Positions 43,657 through 51,980 of a stretch of 54,334 nucleotides of DNA are shown here, in pieces (the first letter of the stretch is position 1; each line of letters starts with the position of its first letter). The DNA lies in the NCBI GenBank assembly GCA_946414975.1, contig CAMKQS010000002.1, positions 1-54,334 of the forward strand, in the 5' to 3' direction. The notes beneath the pieces were generated by a model, which did not search any database, had not been told where the DNA came from, and saw only the letters and a list, made by a program, of their open reading frames with translations. The stretch is from an uncultured Caryophanales bacterium (lineage in GTDB: Bacteria > Bacillota_I > Bacilli_A > RF39 > UBA660). Both the position numbers and the translations under genes were made by a program.

Positions 43657-46020
43657 TAACTTTGCATCAAATTTTGTTGTTACTGTAGATATAATTTTAT
43701 TAAATACTTCCATAACCTCTTCATCAGTAAGTGTTTTACTGGCATCAGCAAATGTCAATTTATATGCAATTGATACACAGTTATTATCTATTTTATCCCC
43801 TTCATATATATCAAATACTTTAATAGATGTAAGTAATCTTCCACCAGATTTTTTTATAGTTTTAATTATATCTTCATTATTTATACTTTTATCTACTACA
43901 AATGCAACATCTTTTTCCATTCCTAAATATTTTGGAATATCTTTATATTTAATTTTAGAAGTTTTATTTTTTAAAAGTTTATCTAAATTAATTTCAAATA
44001 TAAATACATCTTCTTTTGATATAGATGGGTGCAATTTACCTATATATCCTATTTCATTTCCTTGTAAATTTATGCTAGCATATACTCCTGGATGAAATTC
44101 AGAAGCAATATTATTTGGTAGTACAAAACTATATCTGTTTGTATATCCTAAATAGTCTAATAATTCTTCTACTATTCCTTTAACTACATAGAAATCAAAT
44201 TTTATATTATTTCCTACTTGATAAAAATAATCACCAGATAAAAGAGCACATAACTTATTATCTTCACCATAGATATTTTCCTTTAAATAAAATCCTTTTC
44301 CTATTTCAAATATAGCCATATCTTTAAATCCGTGCGATTTATTATAATCATATACCTTCATAAGTGATGGAACAAGGGTATATCTTAAAGCGGCTTTTTC
44401 AATTGATAAAGGATCTAATAATTTAACTACTTCAAAATCATCTGTTGTATATTTTTTCCCGTCAATAGGATTTATAAATATTTGTGTTAAAACTTCACTA
44501 AGCCCTAAATCTATCATTTTATTTTTTATATTTCTTGTAGTTTTATCAAATGTTCCACGTCTTATACCTAATTTAGGAAGTTTTCCCTTTATATTATTTA
44601 TTCCATAGATTCTTCCTATTTCTTCTATTAAATCTTCTTTAATACTAATATCTAATCTTCTTGTTGGAACACTTACTATAATATTATTTTTAGCCTCTTT
44701 TGTAATAAAACCTAATCTATTAAAAATACTTATTATTTCATTTTTACTAATGTTAGTACCTAATACATTATTAATATCATCTACAGTAATATTAATAGTT
44801 TTATCTTCTTTATCTATATTATCATAAATAATAGTATCTTTTAATATCTTAGCAGATGCATATTTTTCTAAAAGAGCACAACTTCTTTCTATTGCCATAT
44901 ATGTTCTATTTGGATCTAGACCTTTTTCAAATCTATTAGATGCTTCACTTCTAAGTATTTTCTTACTTGTTTTTCTAATACTTGCTGCATCAAATATAGC
45001 TGATTCTATAATTATATTTTTAGTAGTATTTTCTACTTCTGTATCAAGTCCACCCATAACACCAGCAAGTCCTACTGCATTATTCTTATTTGCAATAACT
45101 ATATCACTATTTGATAAAGTTCTTTCTTCATTATCTAAAGTAGTTAATTTTTCGTTTTCATTTGCCATTCTAACAATTATTTTATCCCCAAGACTATCTG
45201 CATCATAAAAATGAAGTGGTTGCCCAGTTTCTAACATTACATAATTAGATATATCTACTACATTATTTATAGGTCTAATATTACATGCAATAAGTCTATT
45301 TTTAATAAAATCAGGACTTTCTTTAATAGTTACATTAAGTGCTTTTTTAGCTAAGAATAAACTACATTTATCAGTTTTTACTTCTACATTAAATTTACCC
45401 TTAATAGATTCATTATCCTCAGTATACTTTAAATCTATATCTTTTACTTTCTTATCATATATAGCACCTAACTCATATGCAAGTCCAAGTACACTAAGTT
45501 CATCTCCTCTATTAGATGTTAATTCAAAATCTATTACCTCATCATCTAAGCCTAGTGCTTCTATTGCATTCATACCAAGCTTTGTTCCTTCAGGTAATTC
45601 ATGTATTCCATTTTTATCCTCTTCAGTTAGAAACTTATTATCAAGTCCAAGTTCTGCTTTTGAACACAACATTCCATTAGATTCAACACCTCTAATTTTA
45701 CCTTTTTTTATCTCTCCACCTGGTAATTTAGCTCCTACAAGTGCGACTATAACAGTAATACCTTCTCTTGCATTAGGTGCACCACATACAATTTGTAATA
45801 CTTCAGTACCAATATCAACATCACATACATGTAAATGATCACTATCAGGATGATCAATACATTTAATAATTTTCCCAACTACTAACTTAGTACAATTAAC
45901 AAGACTTCCAGCATAATCATATTCATTACCTACTCTAGTCATATCTTCTGCAATATCTTTTATAGATAGATTATCATCAATATCAATATAATCTTTAATA
46001 AAATTTCTAGATAATATCAT
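43645..46020 (-). CDS. pheT: Phenylalanyl-tRNA synthetase beta subunit
   Basis: A 791-residue subunit of the alpha2-beta2 enzyme that charges tRNA-Phe. Domains in order: OB-fold tRNA-binding (EMAP-like) at about 40-150 (VGKIIKCIDHPDSDHLHVC), B3/B4 editing domain at about 210-375 (RPINNVVDISNYVMLETGQPLHFYD starts it), B5 at about 405-475, core catalytic-like domain, and anticodon-binding FDX-ACB domain at about 700-791 (PKYLGMEKDVAFVVDKSIN). Length is usual for Bacilli. It lies three bases after pheS in the T-box-controlled operon. Confidence 0.97.
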   Translation of the reverse strand: MILSRNFIKDYIDIDDNLSIKDIAEDMTRVGNEYDYAGSLVNCTKLVVGKIIKCIDHPDSDHLHVCDVDIGTEVLQIVCGAPNAREGITVIVALVGAKLPGGEIKKGKIRGVESNGMLCSKAELGLDNKFLTEEDKNGIHELPEGTKLGMNAIEALGLDDEVIDFELTSNRGDELSVLGLAYELGAIYDKKVKDIDLKYTEDNESIKGKFNVEVKTDKCSLFLAKKALNVTIKESPDFIKNRLIACNIRPINNVVDISNYVMLETGQPLHFYDADSLGDKIIVRMANENEKLTTLDNEERTLSNSDIVIANKNNAVGLAGVMGGLDTEVENTTKNIIIESAIFDAASIRKTSKKILRSEASNRFEKGLDPNRTYMAIERSCALLEKYASAKILKDTIIYDNIDKEDKTINITVDDINNVLGTNISKNEIISIFNRLGFITKEAKNNIIVSVPTRRLDISIKEDLIEEIGRIYGINNIKGKLPKLGIRRGTFDKTTRNIKNKMIDLGLSEVLTQIFINPIDGKKYTTDDFEVVKLLDPLSIEKAALRYTLVPSLMKVYDYNKSHGFKDMAIFEIGKGFYLKENIYGEDNKLCALLSGDYFYQVGNNIKFDFYVVKGIVEELLDYLGYTNRYSFVLPNNIASEFHPGVYASINLQGNEIGYIGKLHPSISKEDVFIFEINLDKLLKNKTSKIKYKDIPKYLGMEKDVAFVVDKSINNEDIIKTIKKSGGRLLTSIKVFDIYEGDKIDNNCVSIAYKLTFADASKTLTDEEVMEVFNKIISTVTTKFDAKLRDN

Positions 46021-46023
46021 AAA

Positions 46024-47067
46024 TTAATCATCCTTTCTATCAAATTGATTTAAAAATCTTACATCGTTTTGATACATTAATCTTATATCAGGAATACCGT
46101 ATTTAAACATAGTAATTCTATCCCAACCAGGTCCAAAAGCAAATCCACCCCATACTTCAGGATCATATCCATTATCTCTTAGTACATTAGGATGAACCAT
46201 ACCAGCTGCAAAAACTTCTATCCAGCCTGTATCCTTACATAAATTGCATCCTTTTCCATGACATTTAAAACATGTTACATCTACTTCATATGATGGTTCT
46301 GTAAAAGGAAAATAACTTGGTCTAAATCTAATATCCAAATCATCACCTAACATTGTACGAGCAAATATTTCAAGTGTACCTTTTAAATCAGCAAGTGATA
46401 CATTATTTTCTTTTTTATCTATAACAAGTCCCTCTATTTGACCAAACTGTGGTGCATGTGTTGCATCATCATCTCTTCTATAAGTTTTACCTGGAACAAT
46501 AATTCTAATTGGTTCAGGTTCACTTTTGGATTTCATATAACGAGCTTGAACTGCTGATGTTTGAGTTCTAAGTAATTTATCTTCTGTTATATAAAAGCTA
46601 TCTTGCATATCACGAGCTGGATGATCCTTTGGTAAATTTAGTCTTTCAAAGCAATATTCATCAGTTTCTAACTCAGGACCATCAACTACATCATACCCCA
46701 TAGATACAAATAAATCCTCTATTTTTTCAATAGTTAATGTCATTGGATGTTTAGTTCCACGTCTTATTTTTTTACTTGGAAGTGTTATATCTATTCTTTC
46801 ACTTTCTAATTTTTTCTTTAATTCAAACTCTTCAAGTAATTTCATTTTTGCTTCATATATTTCATTAAAATGATTTTTAACCTTATTTACAAGCATTCCA
46901 TATTCCTTTTTATTTACTGCATCTCTAATTCCAGCTTGAAGTTCTGTAATTTTACCTTTTTTTCCTAATTGTTCAACTTTATAATCATTTAATTCTTTTA
47001 AATCATTAATTTTTTCAAAACGTTTACTAATTTCTTCCATAATAAGCTTAGCTTTTTCTTCAGTCAT
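46024..47067 (-). CDS. pheS: Phenylalanyl-tRNA synthetase alpha subunit
   Basis: A 347-residue class II synthetase subunit that forms Phe-AMP and charges tRNA-Phe. N-terminal coiled coil (about 1-90), then the catalytic domain: RRGTKHPMTLTIEKIEDLF, GPELETDEYCFERLNLPKDH, HPARDMQDSFY, motif 2 near RTQTSAVQARYM, FRPSYFPFTEPSYEVDV and motif 3 GGFAFGPGWDRITMFKYGI. A zinc-type CxxC..CxxC pair (CFKCHGKGCNLC) is present. ATG at 47067 with AAGGAGG ribosome site. Expression is controlled by the upstream T-box. Confidence 0.97.
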   Translation of the reverse strand: MTEEKAKLIMEEISKRFEKINDLKELNDYKVEQLGKKGKITELQAGIRDAVNKKEYGMLVNKVKNHFNEIYEAKMKLLEEFELKKKLESERIDITLPSKKIRRGTKHPMTLTIEKIEDLFVSMGYDVVDGPELETDEYCFERLNLPKDHPARDMQDSFYITEDKLLRTQTSAVQARYMKSKSEPEPIRIIVPGKTYRRDDDATHAPQFGQIEGLVIDKKENNVSLADLKGTLEIFARTMLGDDLDIRFRPSYFPFTEPSYEVDVTCFKCHGKGCNLCKDTGWIEVFAAGMVHPNVLRDNGYDPEVWGGFAFGPGWDRITMFKYGIPDIRLMYQNDVRFLNQFDRKDD

Positions 47068-47083
47068 AATATCCTCCTTAATA

Positions 47084-47295
47084 AAAAAATCATATTAGAT
47101 ATAGGGACGAATTATCGCGGTACCACCCTATTTCATAATATGATTATGCAACTTATAGCTTAACGCGCTTAAACGTTGTAAATTTTATTTACAATGCTAA
47201 AAAGTGAATTCATAAAAGGTTATTTATTATCTTACACCAACCGATAACTCTCTTTAAATACTTCTTTTACTACTACTCTTTTATCATCGCTTTCA
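47084..47295 (-). promoter_or_regulatory. T-box riboswitch (Phe specifier) upstream of pheST
   Basis: Read on the minus strand: AAAGCGATGATAAAAGAGTA (stem I base), AGAGAG...GGTTGGTGTAAG (AG bulge/distal loop region), specifier segment TGAATTCACTTTTTAGC with UUC at 47208-47206, and the 14-base T-box AGGGTGGTACCGCG around 47114-47131. A terminator stem ATAGGG...CCCTAT, enclosed by ATCATATTA/TAATATGAT, runs into T7 at 47090-47084. Uncharged tRNA-Phe should stabilise the antiterminator and turn the operon on. All canonical elements are present. Confidence 0.95.
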
Positions 47296-47299
47296 ATTG

Positions 47300-47328
47300 A
47301 TTTTAACACAAAATCTAATTTAATTCAA
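47300..47328 (-). promoter_or_regulatory. Promoter of the T-box/pheST transcript
   Basis: On the minus strand TTGAAT (47328-47323), 17 bases, TAAAAT (47305-47300), placing transcription start just ahead of the T-box stem I. Confidence 0.7.
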
Positions 47329-47330
47329 TA

Positions 47331-47374
47331 CCTTACAAATTATACCTTACAAATTATATGTTACAAATTACAAA
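47331..47374. repeat. Short tandem direct repeat upstream of the pheST promoter
   Basis: Three near-copies of a 15-17 base AT-rich unit around TTACAAATTA: CCTTACAAATTATA, CCTTACAAATTATATG, TTACAAATTACAAAG. They lie between the pheST promoter and the pilin-gene terminator. The role is unknown; they could be slippage-prone spacer sequence. Confidence 0.55.
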
Positions 47375-47385
47375 GAATAAAATAT

Positions 47386-47412
47386 AAAAAATTAGAGCAT
47401 ACACTCTAATTA
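47386..47412 (-). terminator. Terminator of the pseudopilin-like gene
   Basis: On the minus strand ATTAGAG (47410-47404), loop, CTCTAAT (47397-47391), then TTTTT. It lies about 100 bases beyond the stop codon. Confidence 0.78.
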
Positions 47413-47462
47413 TTAATTTTATTAAACTGCTATTCAAATAACATTTATAATACATGAATCAT

Positions 47463-47495
47463 CGGCGGGCGGGCGTTGACCTAAAGGCACAACAG
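47463..47495 (-). other. GC-only run and hairpin downstream of the pseudopilin stop codon (possible DGR cis element)
   Basis: Positions 47463-47475 are thirteen consecutive G/C bases, striking in a genome this AT-rich. Next to it GTTG...CAAC with inner CCT/AGG forms a hairpin (47475-47493) containing, on the minus strand, TTGTGCCTTTAG. A similar TTGTGCCTTATAG hairpin follows the partial gene at the window end. In DGRs, a GC-rich initiation site and a DNA hairpin lie just downstream of the variable region. Confidence 0.5.
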
Positions 47496-47513
47496 CCGTC
47501 ATATTCCCTTCGT

Positions 47514-48977
47514 CTATAATTTTAAACTGTATGGACTTTGGTACGATCCATCACCTGAATCTATTTTGATACTAGATACTAGATACAGACTTGGACGAAC
47601 TTCAAAAGAATCGCCCGAAAAGTAGGCGGTGACATCGCCCCAAACACGAAAATCAAACGCGAGATTCGAGTTGTCCGAATTAGGCGATAAAAGCCATTGA
47701 TAAGCTTTTCTATTAGTATTGTATATCCAGCCTTGGGCTGGTGTTCCTCCATTTTTAGTTCTACAATTATTCCCGTTTGTGTAACATGTGCTATCTACTC
47801 CTAATGCATAGGTATATATATAATCACTTGGATATATTAGAGCTATTTTTCCATTCCATGATGTACTTCTTCCGCTATATACTTTTGTTCCTCGCTCCCA
47901 GGTATAATATGTTTCTGCACTACCAGATCCTGTATTACTTCCACCTAAATAATATTTAGTATCTGCAACCATACTCTTACTTGTAGCTTCTATTCCATTA
48001 TAATAGTCTCCATTTAAATATGTATTTAGTGTTGCAGTTGACCATTCATTTGCATAGTTTGAATCCCAAGCCATAATACTTGATAATTTTTCATTTCTTA
48101 CTATCTTTATACGTTGTTCAGTAATACCATTTCCATCCTCTACTGTAAACACACCAATAATTCTCCATAATTCATTATTAAATGTTACATAATTGTTTGG
48201 ATTAGCTCCAATATATCTATAATCAGTTAAAGCTCCTGTTTGAGTTGTTGCAGGATGTTCAAAGGTATACATCTCTTTAGTATTACCATCTGTATAGTTT
48301 GTTACAGTTAATGGATTTGCTTTTGCAAGCAACTCTTGTACTGCAGGAACAACTATTTCTCCATAATGATAATATCCATCTTCTGTATCACTTGTTACAT
48401 CTACATTATTTACTTTACATTTAGTCATGTATATAGTCCCATCATAGTTAACTGTAACATCACATGATACTGGTTTACCTTTGTAATCTATTGTTAAAGT
48501 TGAATAATCTGCTACTGGATTACCATTTGTATTAAAGTATGCAAGTGATGCAGTCTTTAAGGCATCTCCATACATATCTACATATTCTGTATCTGTTAAA
48601 TCTCTAGTACCGTAATGATACCATCCATCATCAGTAGATGAATCTTTAACATCTACATTATTTACTTTACACTCTGATAAGTATAATCCTCCATTTTCTT
48701 TCATAGCCATTACATTACATACTACAGTAGAACCACTATATTCTATCTTAAGATTAGGTAACTGTTCATTTGTTGGAAATGTTCCTGTATCAAGTAAATA
48801 TGATGCAATAGCTAACTCTACACTTCGCCCGTAAGCATCTACACTTCTTTTTCTCGCACTTATTTTTGCCTTTTTAATTATAGACATTACTAGTGGTGTT
48901 ACGATAAGTGCAATGATTGCCATAATAACTAATACAGCTATTAATTCAATCAACGTAAAACCTTTCTTTCTTTTCAT
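47514..48977 (-). CDS. Pseudopilin-like surface protein with candidate DGR variable C-terminus
   Basis: A 487-residue protein. The N-terminus is a type IV prepilin leader: MKRKKG cleaved before FTLIELIAVLVIMAIIALIV, the hydrophobic assembly helix. Two related cysteine-containing modules follow (TVVCNVMAMKENGGLYLSEC..VNNVDV..DGWYHYG; PVSCDVTVNYDGTIYMTKC..VNNVDV..DGYYHYG). The C-terminal ~230 residues resemble the C-type-lectin/DUF6273-like domain (ELWRIIGVF, IALIYPSDY, QWLLSPNSDN, EVRPSLYLVSS). Its end, at 47595-47663, is GC-rich and A-poor on the coding strand, as in DGR targets. The ATG at 48977 is preferred over 48983, which is only one base from the AGGAG ribosome site. Confidence 0.85.
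   Translation of the reverse strand: MKRKKGFTLIELIAVLVIMAIIALIVTPLVMSIIKKAKISARKRSVDAYGRSVELAIASYLLDTGTFPTNEQLPNLKIEYSGSTVVCNVMAMKENGGLYLSECKVNNVDVKDSSTDDGWYHYGTRDLTDTEYVDMYGDALKTASLAYFNTNGNPVADYSTLTIDYKGKPVSCDVTVNYDGTIYMTKCKVNNVDVTSDTEDGYYHYGEIVVPAVQELLAKANPLTVTNYTDGNTKEMYTFEHPATTQTGALTDYRYIGANPNNYVTFNNELWRIIGVFTVEDGNGITEQRIKIVRNEKLSSIMAWDSNYANEWSTATLNTYLNGDYYNGIEATSKSMVADTKYYLGGSNTGSGSAETYYTWERGTKVYSGRSTSWNGKIALIYPSDYIYTYALGVDSTCYTNGNNCRTKNGGTPAQGWIYNTNRKAYQWLLSPNSDNSNLAFDFRVWGDVTAYFSGDSFEVRPSLYLVSSIKIDSGDGSYQSPYSLKL
47590..47690 (-). repeat. Candidate DGR variable region
   Basis: Approximate limits. On the coding strand the 69 bases 47663-47595 contain 7 A and about 49% G+C, whereas neighbouring coding sequence is dominated by A and T. 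Adenine loss is the expected trace of A-specific mutagenic retrohoming. It encodes the residues just before the V-R-P motif near the protein C-terminus, the usual place of variable residues in C-lectin-fold targets. No template repeat is seen in the window. Confidence 0.55.
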
Positions 48978-49017
48978 AATCATACTCCTATTCTATAAAT
49001 AATTCTATCAAAAATAA

Positions 49018-49062
49018 AAAGATTAGACAAGATTTATTTCTAAATTTGTCTAACCTTTGTTA
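49018..49062 (-). terminator. Hairpin upstream of the pseudopilin gene (terminator or leader attenuator)
   Basis: On the minus strand TTAGACAA (with flanking TTTAGAAATAAA loop) pairs with TTGTCTAA, then TCTTTTTATTTTT. It may end transcripts coming from the 548-residue gene or act as a leader attenuator for the pilin gene. No convincing promoter is seen between it and the pilin start. Confidence 0.6.
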
Positions 49063-49243
49063 AATATAATTTTTATTTTGACCTTGTAAATTTAACTGTG
49101 TAAATTCATATTCCTATCATTTAGAACTACTTCTAGTATAATTTAATTTTAACATTTTTTACCTATTTGTAAATGGCTCTCAAAAGTTTTATTTTATTTA
49201 TATGTAGTGTTACAATTGATGTGAAACATTTCTATACAAAAAA

Positions 49244-49376
49244 GTGAATCAAGGTGTATAATATTGAGTTGTTAAAAAACAAATTACACGAAGGGACTTG
49301 ATTCACAATTAATATTGTAAATGAAAATAATGAAAAATGCAATAAATATTTGCCTCACGATTTAAAATCTTTTTAA
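49244..49376 (+). mobile_element. Insertion-sequence remnant: promoter end plus truncated transposase start
   Basis: GTGAATCAAG (49244-49253) and CTTGATTCAC (49297-49306) form a 10-base inverted repeat. After it an open frame from 49308 reads INIVNENNEKCNKYLPHDLK then SF and a stop at 49374-49376. NENxEKxxKYLPHxxK is what I recall from the N-terminus of helix-turn-helix transposases in Firmicutes. The expected ATG is ATT here, and the frame ends after 22 codons inside the tail of the 548-residue gene. The rest of the element is gone. The 378 bases 48984-49361 otherwise hold only the 49018-49062 hairpin. Confidence 0.5.
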
Positions 49377-51008
49377 TAATACATCGTTTACATTTATATT
49401 AGAATTTTCAATATTATCTAATCCTTTTATTTCATGATTTAAATGTAATGTTTCAAAATACTTAAATAAAAACTTATTTTTTAATTTGTTTTTAGAATAT
49501 TCTTCTAACTTATCATTACTATATTTATAAAATTTATAACCATCTTCATCTTTTATAGATAATACTATACCAAGGTTCATATTTTTAATATTTTGAACTT
49601 GTTTTTCAATTATATATTCAATACTAACATCTTCTAAAAATAAAGAACGCGCTACATATTTTACAAAAAAGCATTTTGGAATATTAGTATTTTTTACTTT
49701 TTCTATAGCTTTATTTAAATACATTATTTTTTCATTAAAAGATAATCCTTGAATCATATCTTGATTATTATAAAATCTTTCATTTACTGATTTATACTCA
49801 ATATTATATCTCTTCTTTATATAATCATATACATTATTAATATAACCTTCAAATTCATCTTTAGAATAGTCATCTTTAGTAACTATATCAAACTTCTTTG
49901 ATTTTAAACCATTCTTTATAAAACATATATCTGAATCTATTACACTCATTGTAGGATCTACTTGAGTAATAAAATTATTATATAAAATTTGTACTATGGG
50001 ATGTCCTAGCTCATATTTTTCATTACCTTTTACTACATATTTAATACCAATTTCATCAAGCAATTTAGTGTAAAGAGCAACAAATTCCTGACATACTATT
50101 GTATTATTATTTACTGTGATATTTTTTAAATTACTTACTTTATTATGAATACTTTCTTTTAATTCTTTAATATAATCATCATTTTGCATAATAGTTGCAT
50201 ATCTTTCATCATAATCTAAAATGCTACACATTTTTATATATATTAAGAAAGATTTTTCTATGTCATTAAATTCTTTAGGAATATCTTTTAATACTATTTT
50301 TTTAAATTCTTCATTTATTTTTGCTTTTTTTAAATAACTAGGATTATTAGAATTATTTATTACTATTTTTTTATAGTTTGCTCTTCTTATATTTTTTTTC
50401 AAATATTTATAATTAGCAATTACTGTAGGATCAAATTCTACATCCTGAAAAGGAAACATATTAATAAATGAATTTAGCATATAGTCTTTCTCTTTTTCAT
50501 CTAAATTAATACCTAATCTATTATTATTATAACTTTTAATAAATTCATCTTTATTCATTTTTAATTTATTAAATACTTCTTTAAAAGAATACTCCTTATA
50601 TTCTTTATTATAATAATATTTAATATTACCAGTTTTAGATTCAAAGAGTTTTTGTGACATACATTTTTTTAAGAATTCATATCCTTCTTCTTCTTTAATA
50701 GTTAACTGACTATATTTTTTGTGTTCTAATACTTGATTTAAAAAACTCTTTTTATCTATTGGAATTTCACAATCTACAACTTTTCTACTAAAAGGATTGT
50801 TATCATTTTTCTTTTCAAGTAATAATATACTAAAAGATTCATAATTCAAAAAGGCATATTTCATTTTATCATATTCATGATCAAATAAATATGCAATTAA
50901 TGAAAGAGAATATAATCTATCATCATTATTATTAATTCTATAATATAAATCTCTATCCATATATATTTCTTTACTAAATCTTCTTTTATTTATATATTTT
51001 AACATCAA
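49362..51008 (-). CDS. Transglutaminase-like (papain-fold) protein
   Basis: A 548-residue soluble protein. The first ~240 residues are helical and of unknown fold. Within about 245-365 lies a transglutaminase-like core: a helical lead (DIEKSFLIYIKMCSILDYDERY), catalytic cysteine C306 in IVCQEFVALYTKLLDEIGIK, H336 in LGHPIVQI and D351 in VDPTM, in the C-H-D order and spacing of that superfamily. The C-terminal ~180 residues are helical. The substrate is unknown; such folds act as proteases, cross-linkers or inactive scaffolds. It follows the 141-residue gene by one base. Its last codons lie on the insertion-sequence remnant, so its C-terminus may have been altered by that event. Confidence 0.7.
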   Translation of the reverse strand: MMLKYINKRRFSKEIYMDRDLYYRINNNDDRLYSLSLIAYLFDHEYDKMKYAFLNYESFSILLLEKKNDNNPFSRKVVDCEIPIDKKSFLNQVLEHKKYSQLTIKEEEGYEFLKKCMSQKLFESKTGNIKYYYNKEYKEYSFKEVFNKLKMNKDEFIKSYNNNRLGINLDEKEKDYMLNSFINMFPFQDVEFDPTVIANYKYLKKNIRRANYKKIVINNSNNPSYLKKAKINEEFKKIVLKDIPKEFNDIEKSFLIYIKMCSILDYDERYATIMQNDDYIKELKESIHNKVSNLKNITVNNNTIVCQEFVALYTKLLDEIGIKYVVKGNEKYELGHPIVQILYNNFITQVDPTMSVIDSDICFIKNGLKSKKFDIVTKDDYSKDEFEGYINNVYDYIKKRYNIEYKSVNERFYNNQDMIQGLSFNEKIMYLNKAIEKVKNTNIPKCFFVKYVARSLFLEDVSIEYIIEKQVQNIKNMNLGIVLSIKDEDGYKFYKYSNDKLEEYSKNKLKNKFLFKYFETLHLNHEIKGLDNIENSNINVNDVLLKRF

Positions 51009-51009
51009 A

Positions 51010-51435
51010 TCACTTTCTTTCTTTTTTCTTTATTTTATCTTTATTTATATTTTCTAAGCGCATTCCAACAATTGAATTATTAAAGTAGATGTTATGTAAT
51101 ATAGTTATGTTATTATTGTATTCTTGATATGTTATTAATCCATCTTTTAATCTATTTTCATATTCTTGTAATTCTTCGTTATATCTTTTTATAAGTAAAT
51201 TAGATAAAGATTCTATATCAATATCAAATTCTTCAATTATTTTATCATTACATAATAAGTATGGATTTATATATATACTTAAAAGAACTTTATTTTTAAA
51301 TGAATTTATATAATCAACGTTTTCTATTTCTGTAAATTCAAAATCACTTATATTTTTTATATCATTATTATTAATATAATTATCTTTTATCATATTATAT
51401 AAATTTTCTTTTAAATTATTTAAATTATCTATCAT
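51010..51435 (-). CDS. Hypothetical helical protein upstream of the transglutaminase-like gene
   Basis: A 141-residue soluble protein of unknown family: N-terminal asparagine-rich helix (MIDNLNNLKENLYNMIKDNY), a beta segment around KNKVLLSIYINPYLLCNDK, and a helical end rich in N, E and K. The ATG at 51435 is preferred because AGAGGGAT precedes it at the right distance; a longer frame would need a TTG at 51453. It is packed against the 548-residue gene and is presumably a functional partner. Confidence 0.68.
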   Translation of the reverse strand: MIDNLNNLKENLYNMIKDNYINNNDIKNISDFEFTEIENVDYINSFKNKVLLSIYINPYLLCNDKIIEEFDIDIESLSNLLIKRYNEELQEYENRLKDGLITYQEYNNNITILHNIYFNNSIVGMRLENINKDKIKKKERK

Positions 51436-51491
51436 ATTATCCCTCTTTTTCAACTGAAATAGTATATAAAATATTTAATTGTATGTCAAAC

Positions 51492-51519
51492 TTGTTTTTA
51501 TAAAATAATCTGATATAAT
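51492..51519 (+). promoter_or_regulatory. Promoter placing transcription start at the ATG (leaderless)
   Basis: TTGTTT (51492-51497), 16 bases, perfect TATAAT (51514-51519). The start codon of the plus-strand gene begins at 51526, seven bases after the -10 box, where transcription itself should begin. Confidence 0.65.
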
Positions 51520-51525
51520 TATGTT

Positions 51526-51954
51526 ATGGAAGACATAATAGATGAATTTAATAGAAAAATTAATACTCTTGTAGAAAATGACCCAGTATTAGAGTATGTT
51601 GTTTATAAAACACTTGGAAATTATAATGGTCCTTTTCATATTCTTTTTATGTATGAATTAAATATAAAAGGAAAATACTTAAAAAAATTATATGAAAAAT
51701 GTTGTAATAATAATATATATATTTTTTTTCTAACTCTTAATATGATAGAAAAAGCAACATTTTCTATTTTTGAAATTTTTGAAAATTTAAATTTAGATGA
51801 ACCAATATGTTTTGTAGACGAAATAAAAGATGAAATATTAGAACCCGTGTTTTTTAATAGATTAAATGAGCATAAAGATTTTTTAAAAAAGCAAAAAAAA
51901 ATATTTAAAGAAAAATTAATGACTAAATTAAATGAAAAAAGTAAGAAAATATAA
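51526..51954 (+). CDS. Small hypothetical protein, probably from a leaderless mRNA
   Basis: A 142-residue protein on the otherwise silent plus strand. It is helical and lysine/glutamate-rich with one hydrophobic stretch (IYIFFLTLNMIEKATFSIF) too polar to be a clear membrane helix, and a C-terminal KKQKKIFKEKLMTKLNEKSK tail. No family recognised. There is no ribosome site before ATG 51526, and the promoter -10 box ends six bases upstream, so translation would start at the 5' end of the message. It ends in a strong bidirectional terminator. Confidence 0.68.
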   Translation: MEDIIDEFNRKINTLVENDPVLEYVVYKTLGNYNGPFHILFMYELNIKGKYLKKLYEKCCNNNIYIFFLTLNMIEKATFSIFEIFENLNLDEPICFVDEIKDEILEPVFFNRLNEHKDFLKKQKKIFKEKLMTKLNEKSKKI

Positions 51955-51969
51955 AATTCTTACTTTTTA
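51935..51969. terminator. Bidirectional terminator between convergent genes
   Basis: AAAAAGTAAGAA (51936-51947), loop, TTCTTACTTTTT (51957-51968). It has T runs on both strands and overlaps the end of the 142-residue gene. It also ends the rnhB/DHH/hydrolase operon. Confidence 0.85.
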
Positions 51970-51980
51970 TAATTTAAAAA

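Noticed and set aside
47331..47374. Three short direct repeats considered as a CRISPR array or iteron set
   Set aside because: Units are only 15-17 bases, AT-rich and without unique spacers of constant length; no cas genes are present. Kept only as a simple tandem repeat.
47461..47513. GC-rich stretch after the pseudopilin stop considered as the DGR template repeat
   Set aside because: It does not match the candidate variable region in order or length, and lies directly downstream of it; a cis element is more likely than the template.
49080..49110. TTTACACAGTTAAATTTACA-like sequence as an insertion-sequence end
   Set aside because: It recalls ends of some Firmicute elements and shares TTAACTGTGT with 54183-54192, but no partner repeat or transposase fits; too weak to call.
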